DNA from: Myxococcales bacterium
GTDB taxonomy: Bacteria; Myxococcota_A; Polyangia; Polyangiales; Polyangiaceae
Assembly (NCBI GenBank): GCA_025362165.1
Contig: JANYHY010000772.1
Location: forward strand, 1-16,550
Direction of reading: 5' to 3'
Length of the DNA stretch: 16,550 nucleotides
Shown here in pieces: positions 1-6,363 of the stretch; position 1 is the first letter of the stretch; every line of letters starts with the position of its first letter. The translations under genes were made by a program, and so were the position numbers. A model generated the notes under the pieces. The model worked only from the letters and a program-made list of their open reading frames with translations, was not told where the DNA came from and ran no database searches.

Positions 1-126
1 CCTGAGCTAGTCACGGGCCTCAAGTCCGCTCCCGTCCTCGGACGAGAGATCCACATGGAGACGGTCTTCCTGCCCGTCAATCGGGGCCTCGCGGAAAGGA
101 CCGTGTTGCTGCGCTTGCGGCCATGA
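1..126 (+). CDS. 3' end of an unrecognised protein (partial)
   Basis: Frame 1 is open from the window edge to a TGA at 124-126 and gives 41 residues ending in VNRGLAERTVLLRLRP. The fragment has no motif I recognise. It alternates hydrophobic and charged residues, which would suit a terminal beta strand. It points into the converging glycosyltransferase gene, with only 22 nt between the two stop codons. The case for it being real is its position and the lack of any competing gene at the edge. The fragment is too short to name. Confidence 0.45.
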   Translation, partial: PELVTGLKSAPVLGREIHMETVFLPVNRGLAERTVLLRLRP

Positions 127-148
127 TCCGCGACCATCGCGAGATCCA

Positions 149-1315
149 TCAGTTTATTGGAATCGCGGCACTAGTTCCTCGATTCCGTTGAGTCCGCAGC
201 GTGTCCACGAGGAGCCACGCGAAGAGCCCGTGGCGCGCGAAGATCGCGATCCAGTAAGTCGAAACGAATGGCTCGGGCGATCCGATGAGCTCCACGTTCG
301 CGATGACGACGAAGAGAGCGCAAATCGCGAACGCGCGGCGCGGCGTGTAGGTCAAAAATATGGCGCCGAACAGCCACAGAACGAAATAACAAGAGACGCC
401 CTTGGCGAAGATCAAGAGCGTCAGCAGCATCGACAACAGCGCGCGCGCCAGCTCAAGCTTGCTCCGCCACTGCCTGTACACGCAGAACATCAGCGTGATC
501 GCGCCGAAGGCACCGAGGAGCGCACGATGCGGAGCTCCCTCGGCCTCGCATGGCGTCGACAAGATCGACGGCGACGGGATCGGCGGGAAGCTCACGCGCG
601 GATAGGTCCAGACCGTCTCCCAGAGATCGCGCGACGCGGTGAACGCGAGCGACGAGCGGATCACGGAAGGCGCGAAGACGAGCCACGGTACGAACACGAG
701 CGCGCACGTCGCGACGAACGCGATCGCTAGACTGAGGCGCCTTCGCATATCGAACGCGACGAGCGCGACGGGGAACACGAGCACCGGAAACAGCTTGGTG
801 GCAAACCCGAGAGCGCACAGCACGCCCACCGCGACGGGCCGCTCTTTCTGCACGAAATACAGGGCTCCGAGCATCAGCAGGATCGGGAGGTAGTCGAGCT
901 GATCGAAGAAGAAGCCAGAGGTCATCGCACCGCGCGTCGTTGCGTTGACGAGCAAGAAGCCGAGGACTGCGAGCGCGCTTCGTTCGCGCCCCTGGACCTC
1001 AGAGATCCTCCAAATCATCGCGACGGCTCCGAGCAGCAAGCTCGCGTTGAGCACCTCCCACGACAACAGAAAGCTCTGCCATGTGTGCGTGATGCTTCCG
1101 AGCGCGTAGAGCGTCGTTCCGAACAATGGTGGATACGGCGTCCAAACGCCGAAGGGACCGCCGTGAGTCTTCATCTCGCCCACCACAGCGAAGTACCAAC
1201 GCACATTGCCGAAAGTGTGGTTCGCAGTGACCATCGAAGAGAGCAGCACCTCGAGCGCGACGAAGCCCGCGACCATCAGCAGCGCGTCGCGGTGCTTAGC
1301 GAGCCACGCGGTCAT
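149..1315 (-). CDS. Polytopic GT-C membrane glycosyltransferase (GT87/DUF2029-like)
   Basis: The 388-residue protein has about nine to eleven hydrophobic spans, the first at residues 11-30. Residues 54-66 carry a WTPYPPLF-type loop, residues 136-154 (FFFDQLDYLPILLMLG) resemble the GT87 'FD.lp.lL' segment, and residues 172-187 (ATKLFPVLVFPVALVA) resemble the GT87 'K.yPl..lP' helix. GT-C enzymes use a polyprenyl-phosphate sugar as donor on the outer face of the inner membrane. The acceptor cannot be told from the sequence. I do not see an obvious catalytic Asp in the first loop (residues 31-60), so the activity is uncertain. The ATG at 1315 overlaps the TGA of the upstream outer-membrane gene by one base (TGATG), which suggests translational coupling and excludes longer starts inside that gene. 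It is the last gene of the minus-strand operon. Confidence 0.8.
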   Translation of the reverse strand: MTAWLAKHRDALLMVAGFVALEVLLSSMVTANHTFGNVRWYFAVVGEMKTHGGPFGVWTPYPPLFGTTLYALGSITHTWQSFLLSWEVLNASLLLGAVAMIWRISEVQGRERSALAVLGFLLVNATTRGAMTSGFFFDQLDYLPILLMLGALYFVQKERPVAVGVLCALGFATKLFPVLVFPVALVAFDMRRRLSLAIAFVATCALVFVPWLVFAPSVIRSSLAFTASRDLWETVWTYPRVSFPPIPSPSILSTPCEAEGAPHRALLGAFGAITLMFCVYRQWRSKLELARALLSMLLTLLIFAKGVSCYFVLWLFGAIFLTYTPRRAFAICALFVVIANVELIGSPEPFVSTYWIAIFARHGLFAWLLVDTLRTQRNRGTSAAIPIN

Positions 1316-2742
1316 CAGTGCCAGACCCCTACGCCGATGCCCCAGTTCGTGTATCGCGGCGCGACGTCGAAGCCGAGGCCGAGCTTCCACGTGAGCTTGC
1401 GCACGAGCCCGAATACATCCCAAGAGAAGAGCTTCACGTCACCGCCGAACGTGAGGTGCTGTCGCGGCGTCGCGTCGTCGAAGCGCGCGGGCTCCACGTA
1501 TCCGCCGAGCCTGAGCACGAGCCGGTTGATGACCGGCTCCGCCTCGAGACCGAAGCGCGGTGTGAGCGTCCACGACTGGCCGTAGGGCTCGTACTTCTGC
1601 GAGAGGAAGCTGCTGACGGCGATGCTTCGCTCAACGGGCGCGAGCGCCAACAAGCTCGCGACGACCATGATGCGCGCGCGCGGGAGGTTGTCGTAGCGTG
1701 CGCGTCGCGCTTGCTTGAGCACGTCGAACTCCGCATCCATCCGCGCGTCCTCGACCGCCAGGATCGCGCGCTCTTGACGGTCCAGCGCCTGCATGCGTTG
1801 GGTACGCGCATCGCCTTCGAGCTTGCCGAGCGCTGCATCCCTAGCCTTCTCACGGTCTATGCGCGCCGCGCGAAAGCGCTCGCGGAGCGGCTCCTCTTGA
1901 TCGGACGGGCTCTGCCAAGTGACGTTGAGGTCGCGAGGGCCTACCTGCACCGCGACGCCTGCCTCCACCTCGGCGGGCAACGCGATTTGCTGCGGCAGCA
2001 CGAAGCCATCGGCGACTTGCACGCCCCGTTGATCGTAGCTCGAGCGACCGCCCGCGAAGCCCGAGCCATACACGGGGCCGCGCACTGTCGCGCCGAACCG
2101 AAAGCGCGACTCGTCAGGACGCACCAGCACTCCTGCCTCCGGAGAGACCCCCGCCATCGTGATCAGCGAGCCTGCGGGCGCGCCCGACTCCCCGAGCAGC
2201 ATGTTGACCGCGCGCAGACCGATCCCGATGGAAACCTGATCGCCGAAGAACGCGCGAGAGAGGCTCGCGTGGTAGCGGAGGATCTGCATGTCGAGGAGAC
2301 GATCGCTCGCGCGGACTCTGAAGCTCTGCGTGTCTACGGACGCCGCGAATCCCCACGCCCCGATCTGGAGTTGGCCTCCAGCGCCTACGATCAAAAAATC
2401 ATCGTAGGTCGCGTTGTGGTTCTTCGATCCGCGGTTCTCGTAGTCGGTGCCCGCGAAGAACCCAGGCAAATACAGGCTCGCCGTGCCGTCGTAGTCGACG
2501 TGCGTGATGCTGAACGGCTCTCGCACGCTCGGCGCAGCGGTGTTGGTCGCCGCGCCTTCGACGCCTTCGCCGAGCCCGATCGTGGCGCCCGCGAGCCCGA
2601 CGACGCGGTTCGATCCGATGACTGGACCAGAGCCGACCTGCACCGTGTAGCGATTGTCGACGAGCGGCGGCAGAGGATCGGCGCGCGCTTCGGTGGCGCG
2701 ATGGGTCAGGAAGGATGCGAGTGCTGTCGCCCCAACAAGAAT
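1315..2742 (-). CDS. FadL/OmpP1-like outer-membrane beta-barrel protein
   Basis: The gene codes for about 475 residues if counted from the ATT at 2742. A signal peptide is clear: RRAAR, then a hydrophobic AILVGATALASFL core, then a THRATEARA end before DPLPP. The mature part runs VVGLAGATIGLGEGVEGAA.NTAAPSVR, which matches the N-terminal plug region of FadL/OmpP1-type proteins ('GAA.NPAA'). Amphipathic strands follow, up to a GIGVGVWH terminus. An unusual charged helical stretch of about 78 residues interrupts the strands (1669-1902). The start is unresolved. No ATG, GTG or TTG lies in frame between the GTG at 3009, deep inside the regulator gene, and the GTG at 2643, which lies after the signal peptide. 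ATT at 2742 and CTG at 2709 are the only near-cognate options I found. The 3' end couples to the glycosyltransferase. The substrate is unknown; transport of a hydrophobic molecule is a family-based guess. Confidence 0.75.
   Translation of the reverse strand: MLVGATALASFLTHRATEARADPLPPLVDNRYTVQVGSGPVIGSNRVVGLAGATIGLGEGVEGAATNTAAPSVREPFSITHVDYDGTASLYLPGFFAGTDYENRGSKNHNATYDDFLIVGAGGQLQIGAWGFAASVDTQSFRVRASDRLLDMQILRYHASLSRAFFGDQVSIGIGLRAVNMLLGESGAPAGSLITMAGVSPEAGVLVRPDESRFRFGATVRGPVYGSGFAGGRSSYDQRGVQVADGFVLPQQIALPAEVEAGVAVQVGPRDLNVTWQSPSDQEEPLRERFRAARIDREKARDAALGKLEGDARTQRMQALDRQERAILAVEDARMDAEFDVLKQARRARYDNLPRARIMVVASLLALAPVERSIAVSSFLSQKYEPYGQSWTLTPRFGLEAEPVINRLVLRLGGYVEPARFDDATPRQHLTFGGDVKLFSWDVFGLVRKLTWKLGLGFDVAPRYTNWGIGVGVWH
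1669..1902 (-). other. Charged coiled-coil-like insertion within the barrel protein
   Basis: About 78 residues rich in E, R, K, D, A and Q, from around SDQEEPLRERFRAARI to YDNLPRARIM, separate two beta-rich halves of the outer-membrane protein. The residue pattern predicts long helices and has no strand periodicity. Ordinary FadL/OmpP1 barrels do not carry such a segment. Confidence 0.6.
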
Positions 2743-3302
2743 CGCGCGAGCGGCTCTGCGTCGACCTTCGCGGTCGAGAGCAGCGCGTCCAGCAACTTCT
2801 TGCCGAGCTTGCTCAGCTCGAGCAGCTTGCCTATGCGCTCCTTCTGAAGCTCCACGCGCGCCAGGATCTCCTGTCGCTCCTTCGCTGGGGCGCTGGCGGC
2901 CTGCGTCTTCATGCGATCGAGCGACGCGAGCGCCTCTTCGAAGGCCTCGATCGCCGTGTCGATTTCCATCTTCTCGCGTTCGTTGAAGACGCGAGAGATC
3001 ATGCGCCACAGCTGCACCTCTGCCGCGAAGAAATCCTTGCGCTCACCTTGCACCCAAACACGCCGAACGACTCCCCAACGCGCGAGCTCTCCGAGCGTCA
3101 TGCTGACGGCGCCGCTCGAGAGCGACAATAGCCTGCGGAGGTCCTCTGCGGAGAGCGGGTCTGGCGACAAATACAAAACGGCCCAAATGCGGCCCATGTT
3201 GCGCTTGAAGCCCCAAAACTCGATCAGGCGACCGACGACGTCGCTCACCGCGGCTTCGCTTGGCCACAACGCTTGCTTGTGCACGCCGGATACTTGCGAC
3301 AC
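2706..3302 (-). CDS. GbsR/MarR-family winged-helix transcriptional regulator
   Basis: The protein of about 198 residues begins with a helix that leads into GFKRNMGRIWAVLYLSP, the hallmark opening of GbsR-type regulators (COG1510). The winged helix follows: LSAEDLRRLLSLSSGAVSMT is the helix-turn-helix and ARWGVVRRVWVQGERKDFF is the wing. The C-terminal 100 residues are long charged helices typical of the dimerising arm. Two GTG codons compete for the start, at 3308 and 3302. I chose 3302 because AGAGGT at 3316-3311 sits 8 nt before it but only 2 nt before the other. It follows the polyprenyl synthase by about 40 nt, and its 3' end overlaps the signal-peptide region of the outer-membrane gene in another frame. 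GbsR itself responds to choline, but the effector here cannot be read from sequence. It may control its own operon. Confidence 0.9.
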   Translation of the reverse strand: MSQVSGVHKQALWPSEAAVSDVVGRLIEFWGFKRNMGRIWAVLYLSPDPLSAEDLRRLLSLSSGAVSMTLGELARWGVVRRVWVQGERKDFFAAEVQLWRMISRVFNEREKMEIDTAIEAFEEALASLDRMKTQAASAPAKERQEILARVELQKERIGKLLELSKLGKKLLDALLSTAKVDAEPLARFLLGRQHSHPS

Positions 3303-3310
3303 TACCACGC

Positions 3311-3316
3311 ACCTCT
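3311..3316 (-). promoter_or_regulatory. Ribosome binding site deciding the GbsR start
   Basis: AGAGGT on the minus strand lies 8 nt before the GTG at 3302 and only 2 nt before the GTG at 3308, which favours 3302. Confidence 0.55.
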
Positions 3317-3342
3317 ACCTAAGCTGCGGTCCTTACGCCGAG

Positions 3343-4380
3343 TCAAGACGCGCGCCCGGTCAATTCCTCGGCGACGGCCGCGAGCAGTTTGGCAGCGGGA
3401 GACTCGGGCAAGCGGGCGAGCGCGGACATCGCGAGGCGGGTCTCTTCTCGCGCGCGAGCTCTTGCTGCAGCAGCGCCGCCGCTTTCACGCACGCAAGATA
3501 CAAGGCGCGCCGCAGAGACTTCGTCGCCTTCTCGGGCTGCTTCGAGCAGAGAATGGAGGCTTGGATCTGCGCCAATCGCGCGCAACAGCGGGAGGGTGAG
3601 CTTGCCCTCGCGCAAATCACCATAGAGGCTCTTGCCCGTATGCCCGGCGTCTCCCGCATAATCGAGCGCGTCGTCGACGAGCTGAAATGCGACGCCCAAG
3701 CGTGCGCCGAACTCTCCGAGCGCGACGACGCACTCGGCAGGCGCACCGGCAGCTCTCGCGCCCGCGCGCGCAGCCCACGCAAACAGAGACGCTGTCTTGT
3801 CGTTCACGATCTGAAAATAAGTTGCCTCCGTCACGTCGAGCCTGGTGCGCCCGCGTAGCTGCACGATCTCACCATCGACGAGCGCGCGCAGCGTCTTGAA
3901 GAGATCCGTGAGCGTCTCCCCTGGCGCGACTTGCGCGGTGCGCTCGAGCGCGTGCGTGAGCAAGAGATCTCCCGCGAGCACGCTCACCGCGTTACCCCAT
4001 AGCCTTCGAGACGTCGGCTGACCGCGACGCTCCATGCCGTCATCCACCACGTCGTCATGAAGCAGCGTCGCGAGGTGTACGAGCTCAGCGCTCACGGCGA
4101 GATCGCGAGCGAGTTGTGGCGACTCGGTCGTGAAGCACGCTGACGACAACAGCACCAAGAGCGGCCGAACGCGCTTGCCTCCCGCGCCGAGCAGGTGCGC
4201 GGCAGACTGAGTCGCGGGCTCGAGGCCATCACGAACGTGCTTGTCTAGCTCCACCTCCACGAACGACATGTCGTCGCGAAACAACGCGAGCACCTCCCCC
4301 AAACGAGCTGCGGCCCGCTCGCCTGCCCTCTCGGGCGTGGCGGTCGCGTGGAGCATGTCGGCGGCGAGCGAGGCTTTCAA
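3343..4380 (-). CDS. Long-chain polyprenyl diphosphate synthase (IspB/HepT-type)
   Basis: The 345-residue trans-isoprenyl diphosphate synthase condenses isopentenyl diphosphate units onto an allylic starter in the cytosol. Visible motifs are GGKRVRPLL (68-76), the first aspartate-rich motif LHDDVVDD (107-114), GD.LL (137-141) and the second aspartate-rich motif FQLVDDALDY (232-241) followed by GK and GDLREGK. The fifth residue before the first motif is Ala. A small residue there usually goes with long products (C35-C50), so a quinone side chain or a glycan carrier is likely; this is inference. The frame opens with TTG at 4380, with GAGAAAG as a poor ribosome site. ATG at 4356 (residue 9) is an alternative with no visible site. 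It is the first gene of the minus-strand operon, divergent from the GIDE gene. Confidence 0.95.
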   Translation of the reverse strand: MKASLAADMLHATATPERAGERAAARLGEVLALFRDDMSFVEVELDKHVRDGLEPATQSAAHLLGAGGKRVRPLLVLLSSACFTTESPQLARDLAVSAELVHLATLLHDDVVDDGMERRGQPTSRRLWGNAVSVLAGDLLLTHALERTAQVAPGETLTDLFKTLRALVDGEIVQLRGRTRLDVTEATYFQIVNDKTASLFAWAARAGARAAGAPAECVVALGEFGARLGVAFQLVDDALDYAGDAGHTGKSLYGDLREGKLTLPLLRAIGADPSLHSLLEAAREGDEVSAARLVSCVRESGGAAAARARAREETRLAMSALARLPESPAAKLLAAVAEELTGRAS

Positions 4381-4418
4381 AGCGGCATCTTTCTCGGAGG
4401 AAAACGAGTCGTCGATTG

Positions 4419-4436
4419 TTTCAAAATCTTTTGAAA
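4419..4436. promoter_or_regulatory. Perfect palindrome, candidate operator
   Basis: TTTCAAAA and TTTTGAAA flank a 2-nt TC centre, giving a perfect 8+8 bp inverted repeat. It lies about 40-55 nt upstream of the polyprenyl synthase start and about 160 nt upstream of the GIDE start. A dimeric winged-helix regulator such as the GbsR-type protein of this operon would suit a site of this size. That link is inference. Confidence 0.5.
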
Positions 4437-4497
4437 GTTATGGAGGCGCCCGGCCCAGACGTCAAGAGGAGACTCCTTGGTTCCCCATTGACGCACG

Positions 4498-4515
4498 TTT
4501 GATCGGCTTTGATCG
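4498..4515 (+). repeat. Short direct repeat TTTGATCG x2
   Basis: TTTGATCG occurs at 4498-4505 and again at 4508-4515, a 10-bp period, close to one helical turn. It lies about 80-95 nt before the GIDE gene start. It could be a paired activator site or chance. Confidence 0.35.
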
Positions 4516-4593
4516 AAGGTTGTCCGAGCGCGACCAGTATCCCCAATCACACAACCGACGCGTCAGTGAACGCGCCTTGAAGGAGAAGAGTCA

Positions 4594-5733
4594 ATGTTGG
4601 GTATTGGAATGCTGATCATCGCCGTGGGTTTCATCGCGCTCATCTGGGGCGTGTTTCAAAAGGTGAAGGCCGGCCGCGTCGCGGACGCCCCGTTGGTCGG
4701 CACAGCGCAGGCCGCGCAGGGACAGGGAGCGGGCCCGAAAGGGCAGATTTCTTCCCAGGGGCGCGTCGTCTGCCAACAGCCGCTCGTCTCGCCCGTCACC
4801 GGCACGCCTTGCCTCTATTACAAGCTCAAGACCGAAGCACACTGGAAGAGCGGCAACGAGAACAAGTCCAAGACGATCGACGAGCAGAAGGTCGCAGCAC
4901 AGTTCGCGCTCGACGATGGCTCGGGGCCCGTGTGGGTCGACGCGCGTGAAGGCGGCGACTTCGACACCAAGAATCACAACGAAGAGAAGAGCACTGGTCT
5001 GCTCGGTGGCATCACCGGACAAGACCTCATCTTCGGCAACTACCGTGTGTCCACCGGCATGATGTCGCTCGGCACCAAATACGTGGTCCGCGAAGAGGTG
5101 CTCCCGATCTCCGCGAACCTCTACGCTTGCGGCAAGACCGCGAACGGCTCGATCGCGGCTCCTGGTTGGCGCTCGCTCATCTTGTCGACCAAGACGCGCG
5201 ACGAGCTGCTCAGCCACGCCACCAAGAGCGCCAAGACGTTCCTCATCGGCGGCAGCGCTTCATTCGCCGTGGGCCTCGTCATGGCGATCGTTGGAGCGAT
5301 CATCGCGCCGCCCGCCGAAGCAAAAGCAGACGTCGGCACCACAATCGTCACGCAGGCGCCGATCACGACAACCGCTTCTCCCAAGAGCGACGACGACGAC
5401 AAGCCGCTCGTGATGGCCGCGCCCGCGTTCGCCGCCGAGTTCCTCAAGGACACCAAGAGCACCGCGATGGACACCAAGACGGCTGAGATCAACGGCGTCG
5501 TGAAGAGCGTCGAGAACGACGCGGACAACACGATGGTGGAGTTCGAGATCCCCGCGGTCAAAGGCAAGCTCGAGAGTGTCTCGGCTTGGCTGCCTCCGAA
5601 GACCACGGTGAAGAAGGGACAGCAACTCACCGTGCGCGGCACCGTCTACATCGACGACGACAGCCCGACGATCACCTTGATGCACGCGACCGTCGTCACG
5701 CCCAGCCTTCCCGCAAGCTCTGCGAAGCACTGA
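4594..5733 (+). CDS. Membrane GIDE-domain protein with C-terminal OB-like domain
   Basis: The 379-residue protein starts with a membrane helix (2-21) and a small Gln/Gly/Ala-rich linker. A GIDE-like domain follows (about 55-205): PLVSPVTGTPCLYYKLK (63-79), a strand-rich core, YRV and LILSTKTRDELL (195-206). A second membrane helix is at about 214-238. After a Thr/Ala/Asp-rich linker comes a beta-rich domain (about 278-368) with TAEINGVVKSV, VEFEIP and KKGQQLTVRGTVY, resembling the tRNA_anti-like OB-fold family of lipoprotein-type domains. GIDE is the membrane domain of eukaryotic MUL1/MAPL, where a RING gives ubiquitin-ligase activity. No RING cysteines are present here. The ribosome site AAGGAG at 4580-4585 fixes the ATG. 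It is transcribed alone and ends in a strong hairpin terminator. Its role is unknown; a membrane-stress or envelope function is a guess. Confidence 0.85.
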   Translation: MLGIGMLIIAVGFIALIWGVFQKVKAGRVADAPLVGTAQAAQGQGAGPKGQISSQGRVVCQQPLVSPVTGTPCLYYKLKTEAHWKSGNENKSKTIDEQKVAAQFALDDGSGPVWVDAREGGDFDTKNHNEEKSTGLLGGITGQDLIFGNYRVSTGMMSLGTKYVVREEVLPISANLYACGKTANGSIAAPGWRSLILSTKTRDELLSHATKSAKTFLIGGSASFAVGLVMAIVGAIIAPPAEAKADVGTTIVTQAPITTTASPKSDDDDKPLVMAAPAFAAEFLKDTKSTAMDTKTAEINGVVKSVENDADNTMVEFEIPAVKGKLESVSAWLPPKTTVKKGQQLTVRGTVYIDDDSPTITLMHATVVTPSLPASSAKH

Positions 5734-5739
5734 GCGCAA

Positions 5740-5761
5740 GATTGTAAGCATGCTGACAATC
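5740..5761. repeat. 22-bp near-perfect palindrome
   Basis: GATTGT (5740-5745) and ACAATC (5756-5761) flank a central AGCATGCT palindrome. Only the pair at 5746/5755 breaks the symmetry. It lies between two convergent genes and shares its last base with the adjoining terminator stem. It could be a protein-binding site or part of a composite terminator. Confidence 0.45.
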
Positions 5762-5791
5762 CCGCGTCGTTCGAGAGGACGACGCGGGTTT
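5761..5791 (+). terminator. Intrinsic terminator of the GIDE gene
   Basis: CCCGCGTCGT (5761-5770) pairs perfectly with ACGACGCGGG (5779-5788) across an 8-nt loop. TTT follows, with a further AT-rich TATTTAA just beyond. It sits 28 nt after the GIDE stop and a few bases beyond the stop of the convergent tsaB gene. In the minus direction the stem is followed only by ATTGTC, so it should work mainly on plus-strand transcripts and may be a weaker block for the other side. Confidence 0.8.
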
Positions 5792-5793
5792 GC

Positions 5794-6363
5794 CTATTTA
5801 ACAGCAGGTTTGGTGATGTCAGGCGCGCGGACATACATAGGCTCGAGCGTGGAGAGATCGCAGGGCTCTCGTGTCTTTCCGATCGCGAACAGCTGGCTAG
5901 CGCGCGGCGGGCCTCGAACGACGACGTCATTCGGGAGCAGTCGGCCCTGCACGACGCTCTCTTGCGCGTGGGTGATCTCTCCGCCGTCGATCTGCACGAA
6001 GAGCTCGTCCTTGCCCGCGGGCAGCAATGCGACGACTCGCGCGCTCCGGCCGTTGACGTCGTGCGCGATCGCCTCGAGCGAAGTGACGGCGACCACGTCA
6101 GCGCCGGTCGCGAGCGCGATCCCCTTCACCAGCGAGACGCCGATGCGCGTCCCGGTGAACGAGCCTGGTCCTACGCCAACGATCCAACGACCGACGTCGC
6201 TCGGCGTCCAACCTGCCGCCTTCAACGCGAGATCGATCGCGGGCAGCAGCACCTCCCCGTGCGCGTGGTGTGCTCGCAGCTCGGCCTCGGTCACGATCGC
6301 GTCGTCATCATAGAGACCGAAGCTGGCAAGATCGGTGGACGTATCGAGCGCGACGATCTTCAC
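5794..6363 (-). CDS. tsaB: TsaB, t6A tRNA-modification complex subunit
   Basis: The 189-residue protein opens with KIVALDTSTDLASFGLY, the ASKHA-fold start of TsaB/YeaZ, then HAHGEVLLPAI (33-43), VGVGPGSFTGTRIG (62-75) and TSLEAIA (94-100). It ends with LEPMYVRAPDITKP, which matches the usual YeaZ C-terminus. TsaB partners with TsaD and TsaE to transfer threonylcarbamoyl to A37 of ANN-decoding tRNAs. At 189 residues it is shorter than E. coli TsaB (about 230), with a compact second lobe. The GTG start at 6363 overlaps the TGA of the upstream RavA-type gene by 4 nt (GTGA), and no ribosome site is visible, which suggests coupled re-initiation. It is the last gene of the pncB operon. No tsaD or tsaE is in the window. 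Confidence 0.93.
   Translation of the reverse strand: MKIVALDTSTDLASFGLYDDDAIVTEAELRAHHAHGEVLLPAIDLALKAAGWTPSDVGRWIVGVGPGSFTGTRIGVSLVKGIALATGADVVAVTSLEAIAHDVNGRSARVVALLPAGKDELFVQIDGGEITHAQESVVQGRLLPNDVVVRGPPRASQLFAIGKTREPCDLSTLEPMYVRAPDITKPAVK

Larger units (their letters stand above)
4381..4593. promoter_or_regulatory. Divergent intergenic control region
   Basis: These 213 nt between the divergent polyprenyl synthase and GIDE genes should hold both promoters. The part around 4415-4440 is AT-rich for this genome and contains a perfect palindrome. A direct repeat lies at 4498-4515, and TTGACG occurs at 4488-4493, but I could not find a convincing -10 box paired with it. The GIDE gene has a good ribosome site, AAGGAG at 4580-4585, 8 nt before its ATG. 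Confidence 0.6.

Noticed and set aside
1318..2847. Long 509-codon open frame on the plus strand opposite the outer-membrane gene
   Set aside because: It is Arg/Ala/His-rich with no domain, and the opposite strand gives a clear barrel protein. It is a GC-driven antisense frame.
4380..4391. Three-codon minus-strand ATG CCG CTT TGA overlapping the TTG start of the polyprenyl synthase
   Set aside because: It is too short and lacks a ribosome site that would separate it from chance; a leader-peptide claim is not supported.
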